A stretch of DNA of 64,000 nucleotides from Nocardia donostiensis. Its GTDB lineage: Bacteria > Actinomycetota > Actinomycetes > Mycobacteriales > Mycobacteriaceae. Under the pieces are notes generated by a model. It ran no database searches, had not been told where the DNA came from, and was given only the letters and a program-made list of their open reading frames with translations. Made by a program: the position numbers and the translations under genes. Shown here piece after piece: positions 29,432-39,322 of the stretch. Numbering within the stretch: the stretch's first letter is position 1; each line of letters opens with the position of its first letter. The stretch is taken from the NCBI RefSeq assembly GCF_002081715.1, contig NZ_MUKP01000001.1, forward strand, positions 1 through 64,000, read 5' to 3'.

Positions 29432-30559
29432 TCAGCTCCCGTCGGCGAGCTGAACACCCACCGCGCGTAGCGCCTCTAGATCGGAGACCTCGAACGGCAA
29501 AGCGGAAACCGAGACGATCGGCACGCGGGGGTGAGCCCCGGTGAAACGGTGCAGCAGATGCTGTTCTCGCCGGGCGATCGACATGCGATGGGCGTGAACC
29601 CGTAGCACGCCGGTTGTCAGCGGATCGGATTCGGCCAGCTGATCGGCGGCGGTCAGTGCGTGATCGGCCGGCAGCGAGCACAGCATCGGGTGAGTTCGGT
29701 TCAGCACCAGTCCGGCCAGCGGCATCCGCTCCGTCGACAGCCGATCCACGAAGAACGACGCCTCACGCAGCGCATCCGGCTCCGGGGCGGCGACAACCAG
29801 GAAATGCGTGCCCGGTGCGGACAACATGGCGTAGGTCCGGTTGGCACGTTCCTGGAACCCGCCGAACAGCGATTCCAGCGATTGCAGGAAATTCGACGCG
29901 TCGGTGAGCATCTGGCCGCCGACAACGGTGGATACACCGCGCACTGCCAGGCTCATCGCCCCGGTGACGAACCGGCCCACCCCGCGTCCGGGTGCCATGA
30001 TCACCCGGATCATCCGGCCGTTGAGGAAATTACCGAGCCGCTTCGGCGCGTCGAGGAAGTCCAGTGCGTTGCGCGAGGGCGGGGTGTCGACCACGATCAG
30101 GTCCCAGTTGCCCCGCCCGGCAAGCTGTCCCAGCTTCTCCATGGCCATGTACTCCTGCGTCCCGCCGAAGGAGGAGGCCACGGTCTGATAGAAGGGGTTG
30201 GCGAAAATCTGCTCCGCTTTCTGCGGACTGGTGTGTTCCAGCACCATATCGTCGAAAGTGCGGCGCATGTTCAGCATCATCGCGTACAGCTCGCCTTCGG
30301 CCTCCGGCCCCAGCGCAACCCGTTGCGGACTGTTACCGAGATCGGCCACTCCGAGTGACTGGGCCAGTCGCCGCGCCGGATCGATGGTGAGCACCACCAC
30401 CCGGCGGCCCTGCTCTGCGGCGCGTAATGCGATCGCGGCCGCGGTGGTCGTCTTGCCGACACCGCCGGAGCCGCAGCACACCAGCACTCGCGTGTTCGGG
30501 TCGCCGATGATCCTCGAAAGATCCAGCGGGGATGGCTGGGTCGGGCGCGGTGCACTCAT
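29432..30559 (-). CDS. ArsA/Get3-like ATPase (Rv3680 type, BagB)
   Basis: A 375-residue SIMIBI-class ATPase. The deviant Walker [20 protein letters not shown] lies near residue 30, switch I is [13 protein letters not shown], and [17 protein letters not shown] is the ArsA-type switch II. It resembles anion-pump ATPase ArsA and eukaryotic Get3 but lacks the arsenite cysteine triad. Its start overlaps the bagA stop by four bases (30556-30559), so the two are co-translated. The M. tuberculosis homologues Rv3679-Rv3680 form a complex linked to cell-envelope and glycerol-related phenotypes; the client is uncertain. Confidence 0.9.
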   Translation of the reverse strand: MSAPRPTQPSPLDLSRIIGDPNTRVLVCCGSGGVGKTTTAAAIALRAAEQGRRVVVLTIDPARRLAQSLGVADLGNSPQRVALGPEAEGELYAMMLNMRRTFDDMVLEHTSPQKAEQIFANPFYQTVASSFGGTQEYMAMEKLGQLAGRGNWDLIVVDTPPSRNALDFLDAPKRLGNFLNGRMIRVIMAPGRGVGRFVTGAMSLAVRGVSTVVGGQMLTDASNFLQSLESLFGGFQERANRTYAMLSAPGTHFLVVAAPEPDALREASFFVDRLSTERMPLAGLVLNRTHPMLCSLPADHALTAADQLAESDPLTTGVLRVHAHRMSIARREQHLLHRFTGAHPRVPIVSVSALPFEVSDLEALRAVGVQLADGS

Positions 30560-31593
30560 CGGACTCCCTGCGCGATCAGATGTTCGGCCAGTTCGTAAAG
30601 CCCGCCCAGGTCCATGCCGTCGGCCAGCGCGGGCAGCGACAGCCGGGAAACGTTCACCTCGAGTAGTTCGGTGGCGCTGTCGTCCTGTGCCTGCAGCGTC
30701 GCCGAATGCTCCACGGTTTCGGTGATCAAACCCTGGAAATCCAGGTCGGACAGGTGGATACCGGAGGTTTTCAACCCGGCGCGCACCGCCTCGATGTCGA
30801 GCTCACCGGCCGCGGCTCGATTGCGCAGTTCGGCGGGCAGCGGGCTCTGGCTGGCCCGGTTCACGATCACGGCGCCGATCCGCAGGTCGGCGGCGGTCAG
30901 TTCGGCGACCGCGTCGGCGGTTTCCTGCACCGGCAGCGCCTCCAGCAGGGTGACCAGATGGATCATCGTCTGGTCCGAATGCAGCAGCTGGGACACGCTC
31001 TCGGCCTGGGTGGCGACCGGCCCGCCCTTGGCCACCTCGGCCATTGCTTTGGTGACATCGAGGAAGCTCGCGATCCGGCCGGTGGGCGGGGCGTCCACCA
31101 CCACCTCGTCATAGACCGGTCTGCCGCCCTTGTCCACGCGGGCGACACATTCCTTGATCTTGCCGGTGAGGATGACGTCGCGCAGCCCGGGCGCAATGGT
31201 GGTGACGAATTCGATGGCCCCCATGCGGCGCATCGCCCGACCCGCGAAACCCAGGTTGTAGAACATTTCCAGGTATTCGAGGAACGCATGCTCGATGTCG
31301 AGGGCGAGCGCGACCACCTCGCCGCCGCCGTCGGCGGTGGCGATCCTGGTCTCGGTCGGCGGCAGCGGCGGCAGATCGAACAGTTGCGCGATCGACTGCC
31401 TGCTCTCCACTTCCACCAGCAGCACCCGGCGCCCCCCAGCGGCCAGCGCCAAGGCCAGCGCTGCCGCGACGGTGGACTTGCCGGTACCCCCTTTGCCGGA
31501 GACGTAGTGCAAGCGGGCTTTCGCTGCGCGTTCCGGCCAGCCTGTATTCAGCTCGGTTTCGGCCGGATGCGTCGCCGCTGTTGGTACTGCCAC
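30556..31593 (-). CDS. ArsA/Get3-like ATPase (Rv3679 type, BagA)
   Basis: A 345-residue partner of the downstream ATPase. [19 protein letters not shown] is the Walker [15 protein letters not shown] the switch I region and [17 protein letters not shown] the switch II. It starts at GTG 31593 as first gene of a two-gene operon and is divergent from the DUF4177 gene. The paired, non-identical subunits suggest a heteromer, as reported for the mycobacterial homologues. Confidence 0.9.
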   Translation of the reverse strand: MAVPTAATHPAETELNTGWPERAAKARLHYVSGKGGTGKSTVAAALALALAAGGRRVLLVEVESRQSIAQLFDLPPLPPTETRIATADGGGEVVALALDIEHAFLEYLEMFYNLGFAGRAMRRMGAIEFVTTIAPGLRDVILTGKIKECVARVDKGGRPVYDEVVVDAPPTGRIASFLDVTKAMAEVAKGGPVATQAESVSQLLHSDQTMIHLVTLLEALPVQETADAVAELTAADLRIGAVIVNRASQSPLPAELRNRAAAGELDIEAVRAGLKTSGIHLSDLDFQGLITETVEHSATLQAQDDSATELLEVNVSRLSLPALADGMDLGGLYELAEHLIAQGVR

Positions 31594-31691
31594 GGTCGCG
31601 AGCCTATAACCCAGGGCGAAATGACGCCCGTAGGCTCCGCGAACCGGGGTGTGCTGTACCAGACATTCGCGGGCCTCTAGGCTTCCTGCGC

Positions 31692-31856
31692 ATGAGCGAT
31701 GTGACCCAGTGGGAGTATGCGACCGTTCCGCTGCTCACCCATGCGACCAAGCAGATCCTCGACCAGTGGGGTGTCGACGGCTGGGAGCTGGTGACGGTGC
31801 TGCCAGGGCCGACCGGCGAACAGCATGTGGCCTACCTCAAGCGGCCCAAGAAGTAA
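31692..31856 (+). CDS. DUF4177 small protein (Rv3678A type)
   Basis: A 54-residue protein, MSDVTQWEYATVPLLTHA then WGVDGWELVTVLPGP and VAYLKRPKK, matching the DUF4177 family, which has no assigned role. TAGGCT eight bases before ATG 31692 could be a -10, so the mRNA may be leaderless. It is followed after four bases by the RidA gene and keeps the same order as in mycobacteria. Confidence 0.85.
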   Translation: MSDVTQWEYATVPLLTHATKQILDQWGVDGWELVTVLPGPTGEQHVAYLKRPKK

Positions 31857-31860
31857 CGCC

Positions 31861-32349
31861 GTGACCACCGATTCGACGGCCGCAGGCCCCGCCACCGGGT
31901 GGCGTGCGAACCTCGAGCGCCTCGGCCTGACACTGCCCCCGGTCGCGGCCCCGGTCGCGGCGTATGTTCCCGCGGTGCGCACCGGCTCGCACGTCTACAC
32001 CTCAGGTCAGCTGCCGTTCGTGTCCGGTCAGCTGTCGGCGACCGGCAAGGTCGGCGCCGAGGTGTCGCTGGACGAGGCTGCGGCGGCGGCGCGCTGGTGT
32101 GCCCTCAACGCGCTGGCGGCCGTACACGATCTGGTCGGGCTCGACGAGGTGGTGCGGATCGTCAAGGTGGTGGGGTTCGTGGCCTCCGCGCCGGGTTTCG
32201 CCGATCAACCGCTGGTTATCAACGGCGCTTCCGAGTTGCTCGGCGAGGTGTTCGGGCCCGCGGGCGAGCACGCGCGCTCCGCGGTGGGGGTTTCGGAACT
32301 ACCGAAGAACACCCCGGTCGAGGTCGAACTCATCGCCGAGGTGCGCTAA
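31861..32349 (+). CDS. RidA-family (YjgF/UK114) protein
   Basis: A 162-residue member of the RidA superfamily, the type that hydrolyses reactive enamine/imine intermediates. Visible blocks are VRTGSHVYTSGQLPFVSG, ALAAVHDLVGLDEVVRIVKVVGF and RSAVGVSELPKNTPVEVELIAEV near the C-terminus. The catalytic Arg of true RidA proteins (in the RxxxxV/GVxxLP region) is present as RSAVGV. GTG 31861 follows the DUF4177 stop by four bases. It is the counterpart of Rv3678c. Confidence 0.9.
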   Translation: MTTDSTAAGPATGWRANLERLGLTLPPVAAPVAAYVPAVRTGSHVYTSGQLPFVSGQLSATGKVGAEVSLDEAAAAARWCALNALAAVHDLVGLDEVVRIVKVVGFVASAPGFADQPLVINGASELLGEVFGPAGEHARSAVGVSELPKNTPVEVELIAEVR

Positions 32350-32395
32350 ACAGGTTCCTGGGCAACGTTCCCCGATCGAGGGCGAGGTATTTGCG

Positions 32396-33187
32396 ATGAC
32401 GCCGACCCATCCCGCATACGGACAACTGCGGCAGGTGACTCCGACAGCGTCGGTGTTGCTGGCGGACAACCCGGGGCAGATGACCCTGGACGGCACCAAC
32501 ACCTGGGTTCTGCGGGCGCCGGGAAGTTCGGAGTTCGTCGTCGTCGATCCCGGTCCGGACAAGCGCGCGCATATCGAGGCGATCGCCCGCGCGACCGACG
32601 GTAATATCGCGCTCACCCTGATCACGCATCGGCATTCCGATCACACCGACGGTATCGACCGCCTGGTGAAACTGACCGGGACGCCGGTGCGTGCCATGGA
32701 CGACAAACACACCCGCGCGAGCGCTACGACGCTGCGCGACGGCGAGGTCATCGACGCCGCAGGCCTCGGCATCACCGTAGTGCACACCCCCGGTCATACC
32801 GACGACTCGATGAGTTTCGTCCTCGACGACGCCGTCCTCACCGGCGACACCATCCTCGGCCGCGGCACCACCGTCCTCGAATCCGCCGACGGCAGCCTCG
32901 GTGACTACCTGCGTTCCCTGGACCGCCTGCTCGAGGTCGGCGCGGGCCGGGCGCTATTACCCGCCCACGGCCCCGACCACCCCGACCTGGAGCCGGTGGC
33001 GCGGTACTACATCACGCACCGCCAGGAACGCCTCGACCAGGTCCGCGCGGCTCTGCGCGAACTCGGCGAGAACGCGGGCGCCATGGCGGTGGTCCGCAAG
33101 GTCTACGCCGACGTCGACAAACGCCTCTGGCCCGCCGCCCGCAGCTCCGTAAAAGCCCAACTGGACTACTTGCGCTCCACCGGCTGA
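32396..33187 (+). CDS. Metallo-beta-lactamase-fold hydrolase (Rv3677 type)
   Basis: A 263-residue zinc hydrolase of the LACTB2/glyoxalase-II-like group. THRHSDHTDG provides the HxHxDH zinc site, HTPGHTDDSM and LTGDTILGRGTT supply the next ligands, and LLPAHGPDHPD the last His. The start is ATG 32396 with GAGG nine bases upstream; the frame is open much further but that part overlaps the RidA gene. The C-terminal helices (RQERLDQVRAALREL, VRKVYADVDKRLWPAA) are typical of the LACTB2 type. It belongs to the DUF4177-RidA-MBL operon. Confidence 0.92.
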   Translation: MTPTHPAYGQLRQVTPTASVLLADNPGQMTLDGTNTWVLRAPGSSEFVVVDPGPDKRAHIEAIARATDGNIALTLITHRHSDHTDGIDRLVKLTGTPVRAMDDKHTRASATTLRDGEVIDAAGLGITVVHTPGHTDDSMSFVLDDAVLTGDTILGRGTTVLESADGSLGDYLRSLDRLLEVGAGRALLPAHGPDHPDLEPVARYYITHRQERLDQVRAALRELGENAGAMAVVRKVYADVDKRLWPAARSSVKAQLDYLRSTG

Positions 33188-33441
33188 ACGCCGACCGACA
33201 TCGAACACGCCCTGTTCTTCCACTGATCGAAGCCTTTACATCCGACCGAGGTTGCGAGCCGTTGGGCGGCTATCTGCGGCCTGAAAACTAGAGGAGGGGC
33301 AAGCTCAACGATCGCGGCCAGTCGGCGGGGGTTCTCAACAGTGCCAGAGCGCGGTCTGCTTGCCAGGTCAGTTCCAGGGGCGGCCCTGAGCCAGCCGCTC
33401 CTGTCCGCACTCCAAACCGCCCCCGTCCAGTTTGCGGCCCG

Positions 33442-33542
33442 GCTCGCGTTTCAGCCCTCGCAGCTAGGAGCGCCGGGGCGGACGAACGTCCGACACTCGC
33501 GCACGCGCCGAAGGCGCCAGTCGCGAGGGCTGAAACGCGAGC
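33442..33542. repeat. Inverted-repeat element with 20-bp arms
   Basis: GCTCGCGTTTCAGCCCTCGC (33442-33461) recurs as its exact reverse complement at 33523-33542. The 61 bases between hold smaller palindromes (GGACGAACGTCC and GGCGCCTTCGGCGCC-like on the opposite strand). GCGGCC blocks flank both arms. The whole 33188-33596 gap between the MBL and crp genes has no gene; this element is its only clear structure. Confidence 0.7.
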
Positions 33543-33596
33543 CACCAGGGGGCCGCGAACCCGCTGCGCCGGAGGCGCGGCCATGTAACAGCCAAA

Positions 33597-34271
33597 TTAC
33601 CTGGCGCGGCGGGCGAGGCGTTCGGAGTCGGAGATCAGGACGCTCTTGCCTTCCAGTCGCAGCCAGCCGCGGTGGGCGAAGTCGGCGAGGGCCTTGTTGA
33701 CCGTCTCCCTGGAGGCGCCGACCAGTTGCGCGATCTCTTCCTGGGTGAGGTCGTGGGTGACTCGCAGGGCGCCTGCTTCCTGCGTGCCGAACCGCTGCGC
33801 GAGCTGTAGCAGCGCTTTGGCGACGCGGCCGGGGACGTCGGTGAAGATCAGGTCGGCGAGGTTGTTGTTGGTGCGGCGCAGGCGGCGGGCGAGGACTCGC
33901 AGCAGCTGTTCGGCGATTTCGGGCCGCTGGTCGATCCAGGATTTGAGCGCTTCGCGGTCCATGGTGACAGCGCGGACCTCGGTGACCGTGGTGGCCGTTG
34001 AGGTGCGTGGTCCCGGGTCGAAGATCGACAGCTCGCCGAACATATCCGACGGACCCATGATGGTCAGCAGGTTTTCCCGTCCGTCGGGGGAGCGGCGGCC
34101 GATCTTCACCTTGCCGGACGTGATGATGTACAGCCGGTCGCCGGGTTCACCTTCATTGAAGATGATGTGGCCGCGTGGGAAATCCACCGGCTGCAGCTGT
34201 TTGGCCAGCGCCGCCACCGCGGTGGGCTCAACGCCTTGGAAGATGCCAGCTCTGGCGAGGGCCTCGTCCAC
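33597..34271 (-). CDS. crp: Crp/Fnr-family cAMP receptor protein
   Basis: A 224-residue global regulator, nearly identical in length and sequence to mycobacterial Crp (Rv3676). The cyclic-nucleotide domain has [20 protein letters not shown] and [19 protein letters not shown] (cAMP phosphate cassette). The C-terminal winged helix has [21 protein letters not shown] as recognition region. GTG 34271 with AAAGGAG upstream gives the conserved [13 protein letters not shown] start; the frame remains open to 34373. An ACACC-N7-GGTGT repeat about 100 bases upstream could be an autoregulatory site. Confidence 0.96.
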   Translation of the reverse strand: MDEALARAGIFQGVEPTAVAALAKQLQPVDFPRGHIIFNEGEPGDRLYIITSGKVKIGRRSPDGRENLLTIMGPSDMFGELSIFDPGPRTSTATTVTEVRAVTMDREALKSWIDQRPEIAEQLLRVLARRLRRTNNNLADLIFTDVPGRVAKALLQLAQRFGTQEAGALRVTHDLTQEEIAQLVGASRETVNKALADFAHRGWLRLEGKSVLISDSERLARRAR

Positions 34272-34426
34272 GAATGTGCTCCTTTTGGGAAATGGCTGTA
34301 AGTCCTGGACCGAAGCGGGTCGGCCGACAGTGCAGTCTACGCGGCCCGGAGAGCGCGTAGTGACAGACACCACGTATAGGTGTGGATACAGCGCGGTAGC
34401 GGGGTGGTTCGGCGCTGTATCGCCGC

Positions 34427-34678
34427 TCAGCTGGCGCGGGCGATATCGAGTTCTTCGGCGTCGTCGGTGCGTGACCGGCGCTTACGCATCCGGGCCACGG
34501 CGGCCGGTAGGCCGAGCTTGGTCAGCTCCTTCACTTCGGCGTTGCTTGCCTTGTCCAGGTACCGCTGCACTTCCTCGTCTGGTTCGAGCAGATTGCGCAG
34601 TCGGTTCTCGACCCGCTCCATGACGAGCGCGAACAGCATCAACACCACTGGGAAGAGCACCACAGCGAGTCCTTGCAT
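34427..34678 (-). CDS. Small single-pass membrane protein (Rv3675 type)
   Basis: An 83-residue protein: one N-terminal transmembrane helix ([21 protein letters not shown]), then a charged cytoplasmic tail ending in a basic stretch ([15 protein letters not shown]). TTTACT seven bases before ATG 34678 could be a -10, so the message may be leaderless. It lies between crp and nth exactly as Rv3675 does in M. tuberculosis. Function unknown. Confidence 0.8.
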   Translation of the reverse strand: MQGLAVVLFPVVLMLFALVMERVENRLRNLLEPDEEVQRYLDKASNAEVKELTKLGLPAAVARMRKRRSRTDDAEELDIARAS

Positions 34679-34769
34679 GCCGAGCAGTAAACACGCTCGA
34701 GGTCTCAGATGGAATACGGGAGCCGAACGGGGAAGCCAACGTTGTCGGACCGTTCCGTATGGTGGATGG

Positions 34770-35603
34770 GTGCGTGTCTCCCCCTCCGAAACCGCCGGGA
34801 ACGAGCTTGCTGCCCCCGCCGCGGCGGCTGCTCCGCGTCCGGCTGCGGCCGGGGCGGCGAAACGGAAAACCAGGTCCCGACAGGCGGAAACCCGTTTGGG
34901 GCTTGTCCGCCGGGCGCGCCGGATGAACCGAGTGCTGGCGGTTGCCTTCCCTGATGCGCATTGCGAACTGGATTTCACCACTCCACTCGAATTGGCGGTG
35001 GCGACGATCCTGTCGGCTCAGTGCACGGATACCCGGGTGAACATGACCACTCCCGCGCTGTTCGCGGCCTACCCGGATGCCCGCGCCTATGCGGAGGCCA
35101 ACCGTGCGGAGCTGGAGGAATACATCCGGCCGACCGGTTTCTACCGCAACAAGGCGAACTCGCTGATCGGGCTCGGGCAAGCGTTGCTGGCCGATTACGA
35201 CGGTGAATTACCTCACACCATGGAGGAACTGGTCCGTTTGCCCGGTATCGGGCGCAAGACTGCCAATGTCATCCTCGGAAACGCGTTCGGGGTCCCGGGT
35301 ATAACCGTCGACACCCATTTCGGCCGTCTGGTGCGTCGCTGGGGGTGGACGACCGAAGAAGATCCGGTGAAGGTCGAATACGCCGTCGGCGAGCTCATCG
35401 AGCGCAAGGAGTGGACACTGCTGTCCCATCGCGTCATCTTCCACGGGCGGCGGGTGTGCCATTCACGCAAGCCGGCGTGCGGAGTATGTGTGCTCGCGAA
35501 GGACTGCCCCTCCTATGGGATCGGACCGACGGATCCGGATACCGCCGCCGCGCTGGTGAAGGGACCGGAAGCGGAGCATCTGCTCGAACTGGTGGGGCGG
35601 TGA
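34770..35603 (+). CDS. nth: Endonuclease III (Nth)
   Basis: A base-excision DNA glycosylase/AP lyase for oxidised pyrimidines. The helix-hairpin-helix is [18 protein letters not shown] with the catalytic Lys, VDTHFGRL supplies the catalytic Asp, and [17 protein letters not shown] is the C-x6-C-x2-C-x5-C ligand set of the [4Fe-4S] cluster. GTG 34770 is the chosen start (TATGGT six bases before it may be a -10). The first 50 residues are an Ala/Arg-rich extension. The next three genes each overlap by four bases, forming a four-gene operon. Confidence 0.95.
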   Translation: MRVSPSETAGNELAAPAAAAAPRPAAAGAAKRKTRSRQAETRLGLVRRARRMNRVLAVAFPDAHCELDFTTPLELAVATILSAQCTDTRVNMTTPALFAAYPDARAYAEANRAELEEYIRPTGFYRNKANSLIGLGQALLADYDGELPHTMEELVRLPGIGRKTANVILGNAFGVPGITVDTHFGRLVRRWGWTTEEDPVKVEYAVGELIERKEWTLLSHRVIFHGRRVCHSRKPACGVCVLAKDCPSYGIGPTDPDTAAALVKGPEAEHLLELVGR

Positions 35604-36259
35604 GCCGAGTACCTGTGGCATGGCGTTGGTTGTTGGCGGGGGTGATCGTTGTGGTGGCGGCCGCTGTCGCCCTGTGGCCGCGTGACGGGGGCGGCGAGCA
35701 GACCGCAGATCGGGCGCCCGCGGCTACCGAGATCGGGCCGGAGTTGCGTGCGGCGTCGGGTGCCGCGCAGTGTCCACGTCCCGTGGATACTGTGGAGGGC
35801 CACGGCCCGCTGGCCGGATTGTCGCTGGGCTGCCTCGCCGACGGGCGTCCCGTCGATCCGGCAGTCGCGCTCGCCGGCCGCCCCGCGGTGCTGAACCTGT
35901 GGGCCTACTGGTGTGAGCCGTGCCGGACCGAGCTGCCGATCCTGGCCGAATACGCCGCCCGCGCCGGGTCCGCGGTCGCCGTGGTGACGGTGCACAGCGA
36001 TCCGGGGGAAGCGAAAGCGCTGTCCATGCTCGCCGCGCTGAACAAGCAGTTACGTGCCGAGGGCGCCCCCGAACTGCGGCTGCCTGGTTTCCAGGACCCC
36101 GATGCGCGGGTTCGTGCCGCCGCGGGAGCACCGAACGCGCTGCCGATCACGGTGCTGGTTCGTGCCGACGGCACCATCGCCGACTACATAGCGCGCCCGT
36201 TCCACGATGTCGACGACATCGCAAGCATCGTCGCCGACAAGCTGGGAGTCACGGTATGA
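35600..36259 (+). CDS. Membrane-anchored thioredoxin-like (TlpA/ResA) protein
   Basis: A 219-residue thiol-disulfide protein. A signal anchor ([19 protein letters not shown]) precedes a thioredoxin fold with the active site [16 protein letters not shown] (CxxC = CEPC), and [16 protein letters not shown] is the cis-Pro loop. It should act outside the cytoplasmic membrane. The GTG start overlaps the nth stop (GTGA) and its own stop overlaps the NUDIX gene. Counterpart of Rv3673c. Confidence 0.92.
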   Translation: MSRVPVAWRWLLAGVIVVVAAAVALWPRDGGGEQTADRAPAATEIGPELRAASGAAQCPRPVDTVEGHGPLAGLSLGCLADGRPVDPAVALAGRPAVLNLWAYWCEPCRTELPILAEYAARAGSAVAVVTVHSDPGEAKALSMLAALNKQLRAEGAPELRLPGFQDPDARVRAAAGAPNALPITVLVRADGTIADYIARPFHDVDDIASIVADKLGVTV

Positions 36260-36966
36260 AGCTCGACCGGATACCACCGTGGCTGCATCGCGCGACCGAC
36301 TCTGTGCACGAGGATTTCGCCGATACCCTCGGCCGGGCGCGCGCCGTGCGCCGGGTGATGGCGGTCGCGTCCAAGCCGAGGCAAGCCGCGGTGCTGGTGT
36401 TGTTCGGCGGCTCGCCCGAATCCGATCCGGGCGCGCCGGGCGGTCTGCCCGCCGACGCGGAGGTGCTGCTCACGCAGCGCGCGTCCACCATGCGCCAGCA
36501 TCGCGGCCAGGTGGCTTTCCCGGGCGGCGCCGTCGATCCGGAGGATTCCGGACCGATCGATACCGCGCTGCGGGAGGCATGGGAGGAAACGGGCCTCGAC
36601 CGCGACGGCGTGGATCCGGTCGCGGTGCTGCCGAAACTGTTCGTGCCGCCGTCGCGTTTCGATGTGACGCCGGTGGTGGCGTATTGGCGGAACCCGAGCC
36701 AGGTGCGCGTCGTCGACCAGAGCGAAACCGAGCGGGTGGTGCGGGTGTCGATGGCCGATCTGCTCGCCCCCGCTAATCGTTTTGTGGTGCGTAGCGGACT
36801 CGGTTATCAGAGCCCCGCGTTCGAGGTGGACGGAATGCTGGTGTGGGGGTTGACCGGTGGGATCTTGGCCGGGCTTATCTCCTCGCTCGGCTGGGAGCTG
36901 GACTGGGACCGCACCGATGTGCGTGATCTGGAGGAGGCGCTGGCGGCTGTGGGGATGACCCTGTGA
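36256..36966 (+). CDS. NUDIX hydrolase, CoA-pyrophosphatase-like
   Basis: A 236-residue NUDIX enzyme. The Nudix box runs through FPGGAVDPEDSG and ALREAWEETGLD with the metal-binding REAWEE glutamates, and the preceding QHRGQVAFPGG matches the UPF0035/NudL signature of coenzyme A diphosphatases. MLLTQRASTMR-like residues lie just upstream. ATG 36256 overlaps the TlpA-like gene stop (ATGA). Counterpart of Rv3672c. Confidence 0.92.
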   Translation: MKLDRIPPWLHRATDSVHEDFADTLGRARAVRRVMAVASKPRQAAVLVLFGGSPESDPGAPGGLPADAEVLLTQRASTMRQHRGQVAFPGGAVDPEDSGPIDTALREAWEETGLDRDGVDPVAVLPKLFVPPSRFDVTPVVAYWRNPSQVRVVDQSETERVVRVSMADLLAPANRFVVRSGLGYQSPAFEVDGMLVWGLTGGILAGLISSLGWELDWDRTDVRDLEEALAAVGMTL

Positions 36967-38156
36967 GCGCTTCGGCTTGGCTCGATATTGCGGTTGTCGT
37001 GCTCGCGCTGCTCGCTGCGTCATCGGGATGGCGGCAGGGGGCGGTGGCTTCGGCGCTGGCGTTCCTCGGGGTGGTGCTCGGCGCGGTTGCCGGAATCTTG
37101 ATCGCGCCGCACATTCTGATCCATATCGACGAGGGCCGCAGCCGGGTGCTGGCCGGTGTGCTGCTGATCGTGGTGCTGGTGATCGTCGGCGAGGTCGCGG
37201 GCATGGTGCTCGGCCGGGCGGCGCGCAGCGGGATGCGCAATCCGTTCGCGCGGGGCGCCGACAGTGCCGTCGGCGCGGTGTTGCAGGCGGTCGCGGTGCT
37301 GGTGACGGCCTGGCTGCTCGCCCTGCCGCTGGCGACGTCGTCGCAGCCCGCTATCGCTGCTGCGATCAACGGGTCGCGCGTGCTGGCCGACGTCAACCAG
37401 GTCGCGCCGAACTGGCTGCGCAAGCTGCCCAACGAATTCTCCAAACTGCTCAACACTTCCGGTCTGCCGGATGTGATCGGTCCGTTCGGACGCGCGCCGA
37501 TCGCGGCCGTGGAGCCACCGGACCCGAGTGTGCTCGCCAGCCCGGTCGCAGCTTCGTTGCAGCAGAGTGTGCTGCGTATCCGCGGTGTCGCGCCGAGCTG
37601 CCAACGCGCGCTGGAAGGCTCGGGTTTCGTGATCGCATCGGAACGGGTGATGACCAATGCGCATGTGGTGGCCGGGACGACCAGTCTCACCGTCGACTCG
37701 GCCAACGGCCCGCTCGAGGCCACGGTTGTGGAATTCGATCCGTCCATGGATGTCGCGGTCTTGTCGGTGCCCGGGCTGACCGCCCCGGTGATCCCGCAGT
37801 CCCCGCGCGAGGCCCGTTCCGGTGAGAGTGCGATCGTGCTCGGCTACCCGGGCGGTGGACGCTATACCGCCAGCGCGGCGCGGGTGCGGGAGACGCTGGA
37901 CCTGACCGGTCCGACGATCTACCGGGACGGCACCGTCGAACGTGAGGTCTATACGGTGCGCGGCCGGGTCAGGGCGGGTAATTCCGGCGGCCCGCTGGTG
38001 GATACCCAGGGCCAGGTGCTGGGTATGGTTTTCGGCGCGGCCGTCACCGATGACGACACCGGGTATGTGCTGACTCTGGACGAGGTGCGTTCCCGTATCG
38101 ATGCCGCGTCCACGTCCCTCTCGCCGGTGGCGACTGGGCCGTGTGTGCTCAGCTGA
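36963..38156 (+). CDS. marP: Membrane serine protease MarP
   Basis: A 397-residue protease, the same length as mycobacterial MarP (Rv3671c). Four transmembrane helices (CvpA/colicin-V-production-like) occupy roughly residues 1-125; the periplasmic chymotrypsin-like domain carries the triad in MTNAHVV (His), SMDVAVLS (Asp) and RAGNSGGPLV (Ser). Two cysteines near the domain ends (SCQRAL and GPCVLS) match the regulatory disulfide of MarP. It protects against acid and oxidative stress in mycobacteria. The GTG overlaps the NUDIX stop. The convergent ephE gene ends only three bases away. Confidence 0.95.
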   Translation: MSASAWLDIAVVVLALLAASSGWRQGAVASALAFLGVVLGAVAGILIAPHILIHIDEGRSRVLAGVLLIVVLVIVGEVAGMVLGRAARSGMRNPFARGADSAVGAVLQAVAVLVTAWLLALPLATSSQPAIAAAINGSRVLADVNQVAPNWLRKLPNEFSKLLNTSGLPDVIGPFGRAPIAAVEPPDPSVLASPVAASLQQSVLRIRGVAPSCQRALEGSGFVIASERVMTNAHVVAGTTSLTVDSANGPLEATVVEFDPSMDVAVLSVPGLTAPVIPQSPREARSGESAIVLGYPGGGRYTASAARVRETLDLTGPTIYRDGTVEREVYTVRGRVRAGNSGGPLVDTQGQVLGMVFGAAVTDDDTGYVLTLDEVRSRIDAASTSLSPVATGPCVLS

Positions 38157-38159
38157 CGG

Positions 38160-39095
38160 TCAGTTCAGTAGTGTCGCCAATTCGGCGGTGACCGCTTCGG
38201 GGTTTTCCTGATGCGGGTAGTGCGCGGCGTCGGTGATGGTGACGAGACGGCGTTGCGGCGAGAACTGCTGCCCGTCGGCGACAGAGTCGGCCAGCACGTA
38301 CCGGTCGGCTGCGCCGCGCAGGGACAGCACCGGGATATCGATGGGCGTGCGCATGGTCGCCATGAACCGGCGTCCGTCCGGCCGCCACTGACTGCGGAAC
38401 GCCCAGCGCTGGTATTCCAGCGCGCAGTGTGCTGCGCCGGGGATCTGGATCGCTGAACGCATCCGGTCCACGGTGTCGGCGAAGTCCGCCGTCCCGGCCC
38501 AGGCCGGTGTGGCCCGGTGGCGCAGTAGCCGTTGTACTTCGGCGCCGTCACCGCGGGTGAGTAGCCGTTCGGGGTAGCGGGGCAGCTGGTAGCGCAGGAA
38601 GTTGGGCAGCAACGCCGCGCGCTGGACACGATCCCGCAGGACCGCGCTTTTCAAGGCTGCCGGATGTGGGGAAGCGACCACGGCGATGGACCGGACCAGC
38701 CGTGGATGCAGTACTGCCGTCGTCCAGCACACCAGCCCGCCGTCGGCGTGCCCGACGAGGGTCGCCTCGGTGTGGCCGAGCGCGCGGATCAGCCCCGCGA
38801 TATCCCCGGCCAGTGTCCAGCCGTCGTAGCCGCGTGGCGGTTTGTCGCTGTCGCCGTAGCCGCGCAGATCCACCGCGACTGCCTGGTAGCCGAGGCCGGC
38901 CAGGGCGGTGAGCTGATGCCGCCAGGACCACCAGAAGTCAGCGAATCCGTGCAGCAGCACCACCAGTGGCGCGTCGGCCTGTTCCGGCTCGGCGGTGACG
39001 ACATGCAGGCGGATACCGTTGGCGTGTACGTCGCGATGGGTCCACGGACCTTCATAACGCACACTGGACGGGTCCGGGAGGAAGTTCGACGCCAC
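38160..39095 (-). CDS. ephE: Alpha/beta hydrolase, epoxide-hydrolase-like (EphE)
   Basis: A 311-residue alpha/beta-hydrolase. VVLLHGFADFWWSWRHQL is the oxyanion-hole HGF segment, LVGHADGGLVCW contains the Asp nucleophile (GHxDGG), and DAAHYPHQENPEAV the catalytic His. The Asp nucleophile fits epoxide hydrolases, and position next to marP matches Rv3670 ephE. Start at GTG 39095. Confidence 0.88.
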   Translation of the reverse strand: MASNFLPDPSSVRYEGPWTHRDVHANGIRLHVVTAEPEQADAPLVVLLHGFADFWWSWRHQLTALAGLGYQAVAVDLRGYGDSDKPPRGYDGWTLAGDIAGLIRALGHTEATLVGHADGGLVCWTTAVLHPRLVRSIAVVASPHPAALKSAVLRDRVQRAALLPNFLRYQLPRYPERLLTRGDGAEVQRLLRHRATPAWAGTADFADTVDRMRSAIQIPGAAHCALEYQRWAFRSQWRPDGRRFMATMRTPIDIPVLSLRGAADRYVLADSVADGQQFSPQRRLVTITDAAHYPHQENPEAVTAELATLLN

Positions 39096-39139
39096 GGCGA
39101 CCGAGCGTAATAAACGCGCAGCCGCCCGGATCCGCTAGG

Positions 39140-39310
39140 GCGCCTCCGAACCCAACCCTCTCCGCAGACCGCACCCGCCCCGGAGCGAATGCGAAGATAC
39201 GCAAGACCGCACCCGCCCCGGAGCGAGCGCGGAGATTGTACGCCTGAATGCGCATGGCCGGAGCGAAGGCGGAGGTACGCCCAAAGGCGGTAGCTGGGCG
39301 GACCGTGCAC
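39140..39310. repeat. Second copy of the dispersed degenerate repeat family
   Basis: The ephE-nhaA intergenic region repeats the motif of 7381-7745 in opposite orientation. AGACCGCACCCGCCCCGGAGCGA occurs twice exactly (39166-39188 and 39204-39226, period 38), and 39247-39282 matches 7413-7448 in reverse complement with one mismatch in 36. Confidence 0.7.
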
Positions 39311-39322
39311 GCCCGTGCCTGT

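Noticed and set aside
33288..33584. Minus-strand 98-codon frame across the inverted-repeat element
   Set aside because: It is explained by the palindromic element, and the Ala/Gly/Arg-rich translation mirrors the repeat.
38157..38159. Terminator between marP and ephE
   Set aside because: The convergent stops are only three bases apart and no hairpin could be found there.
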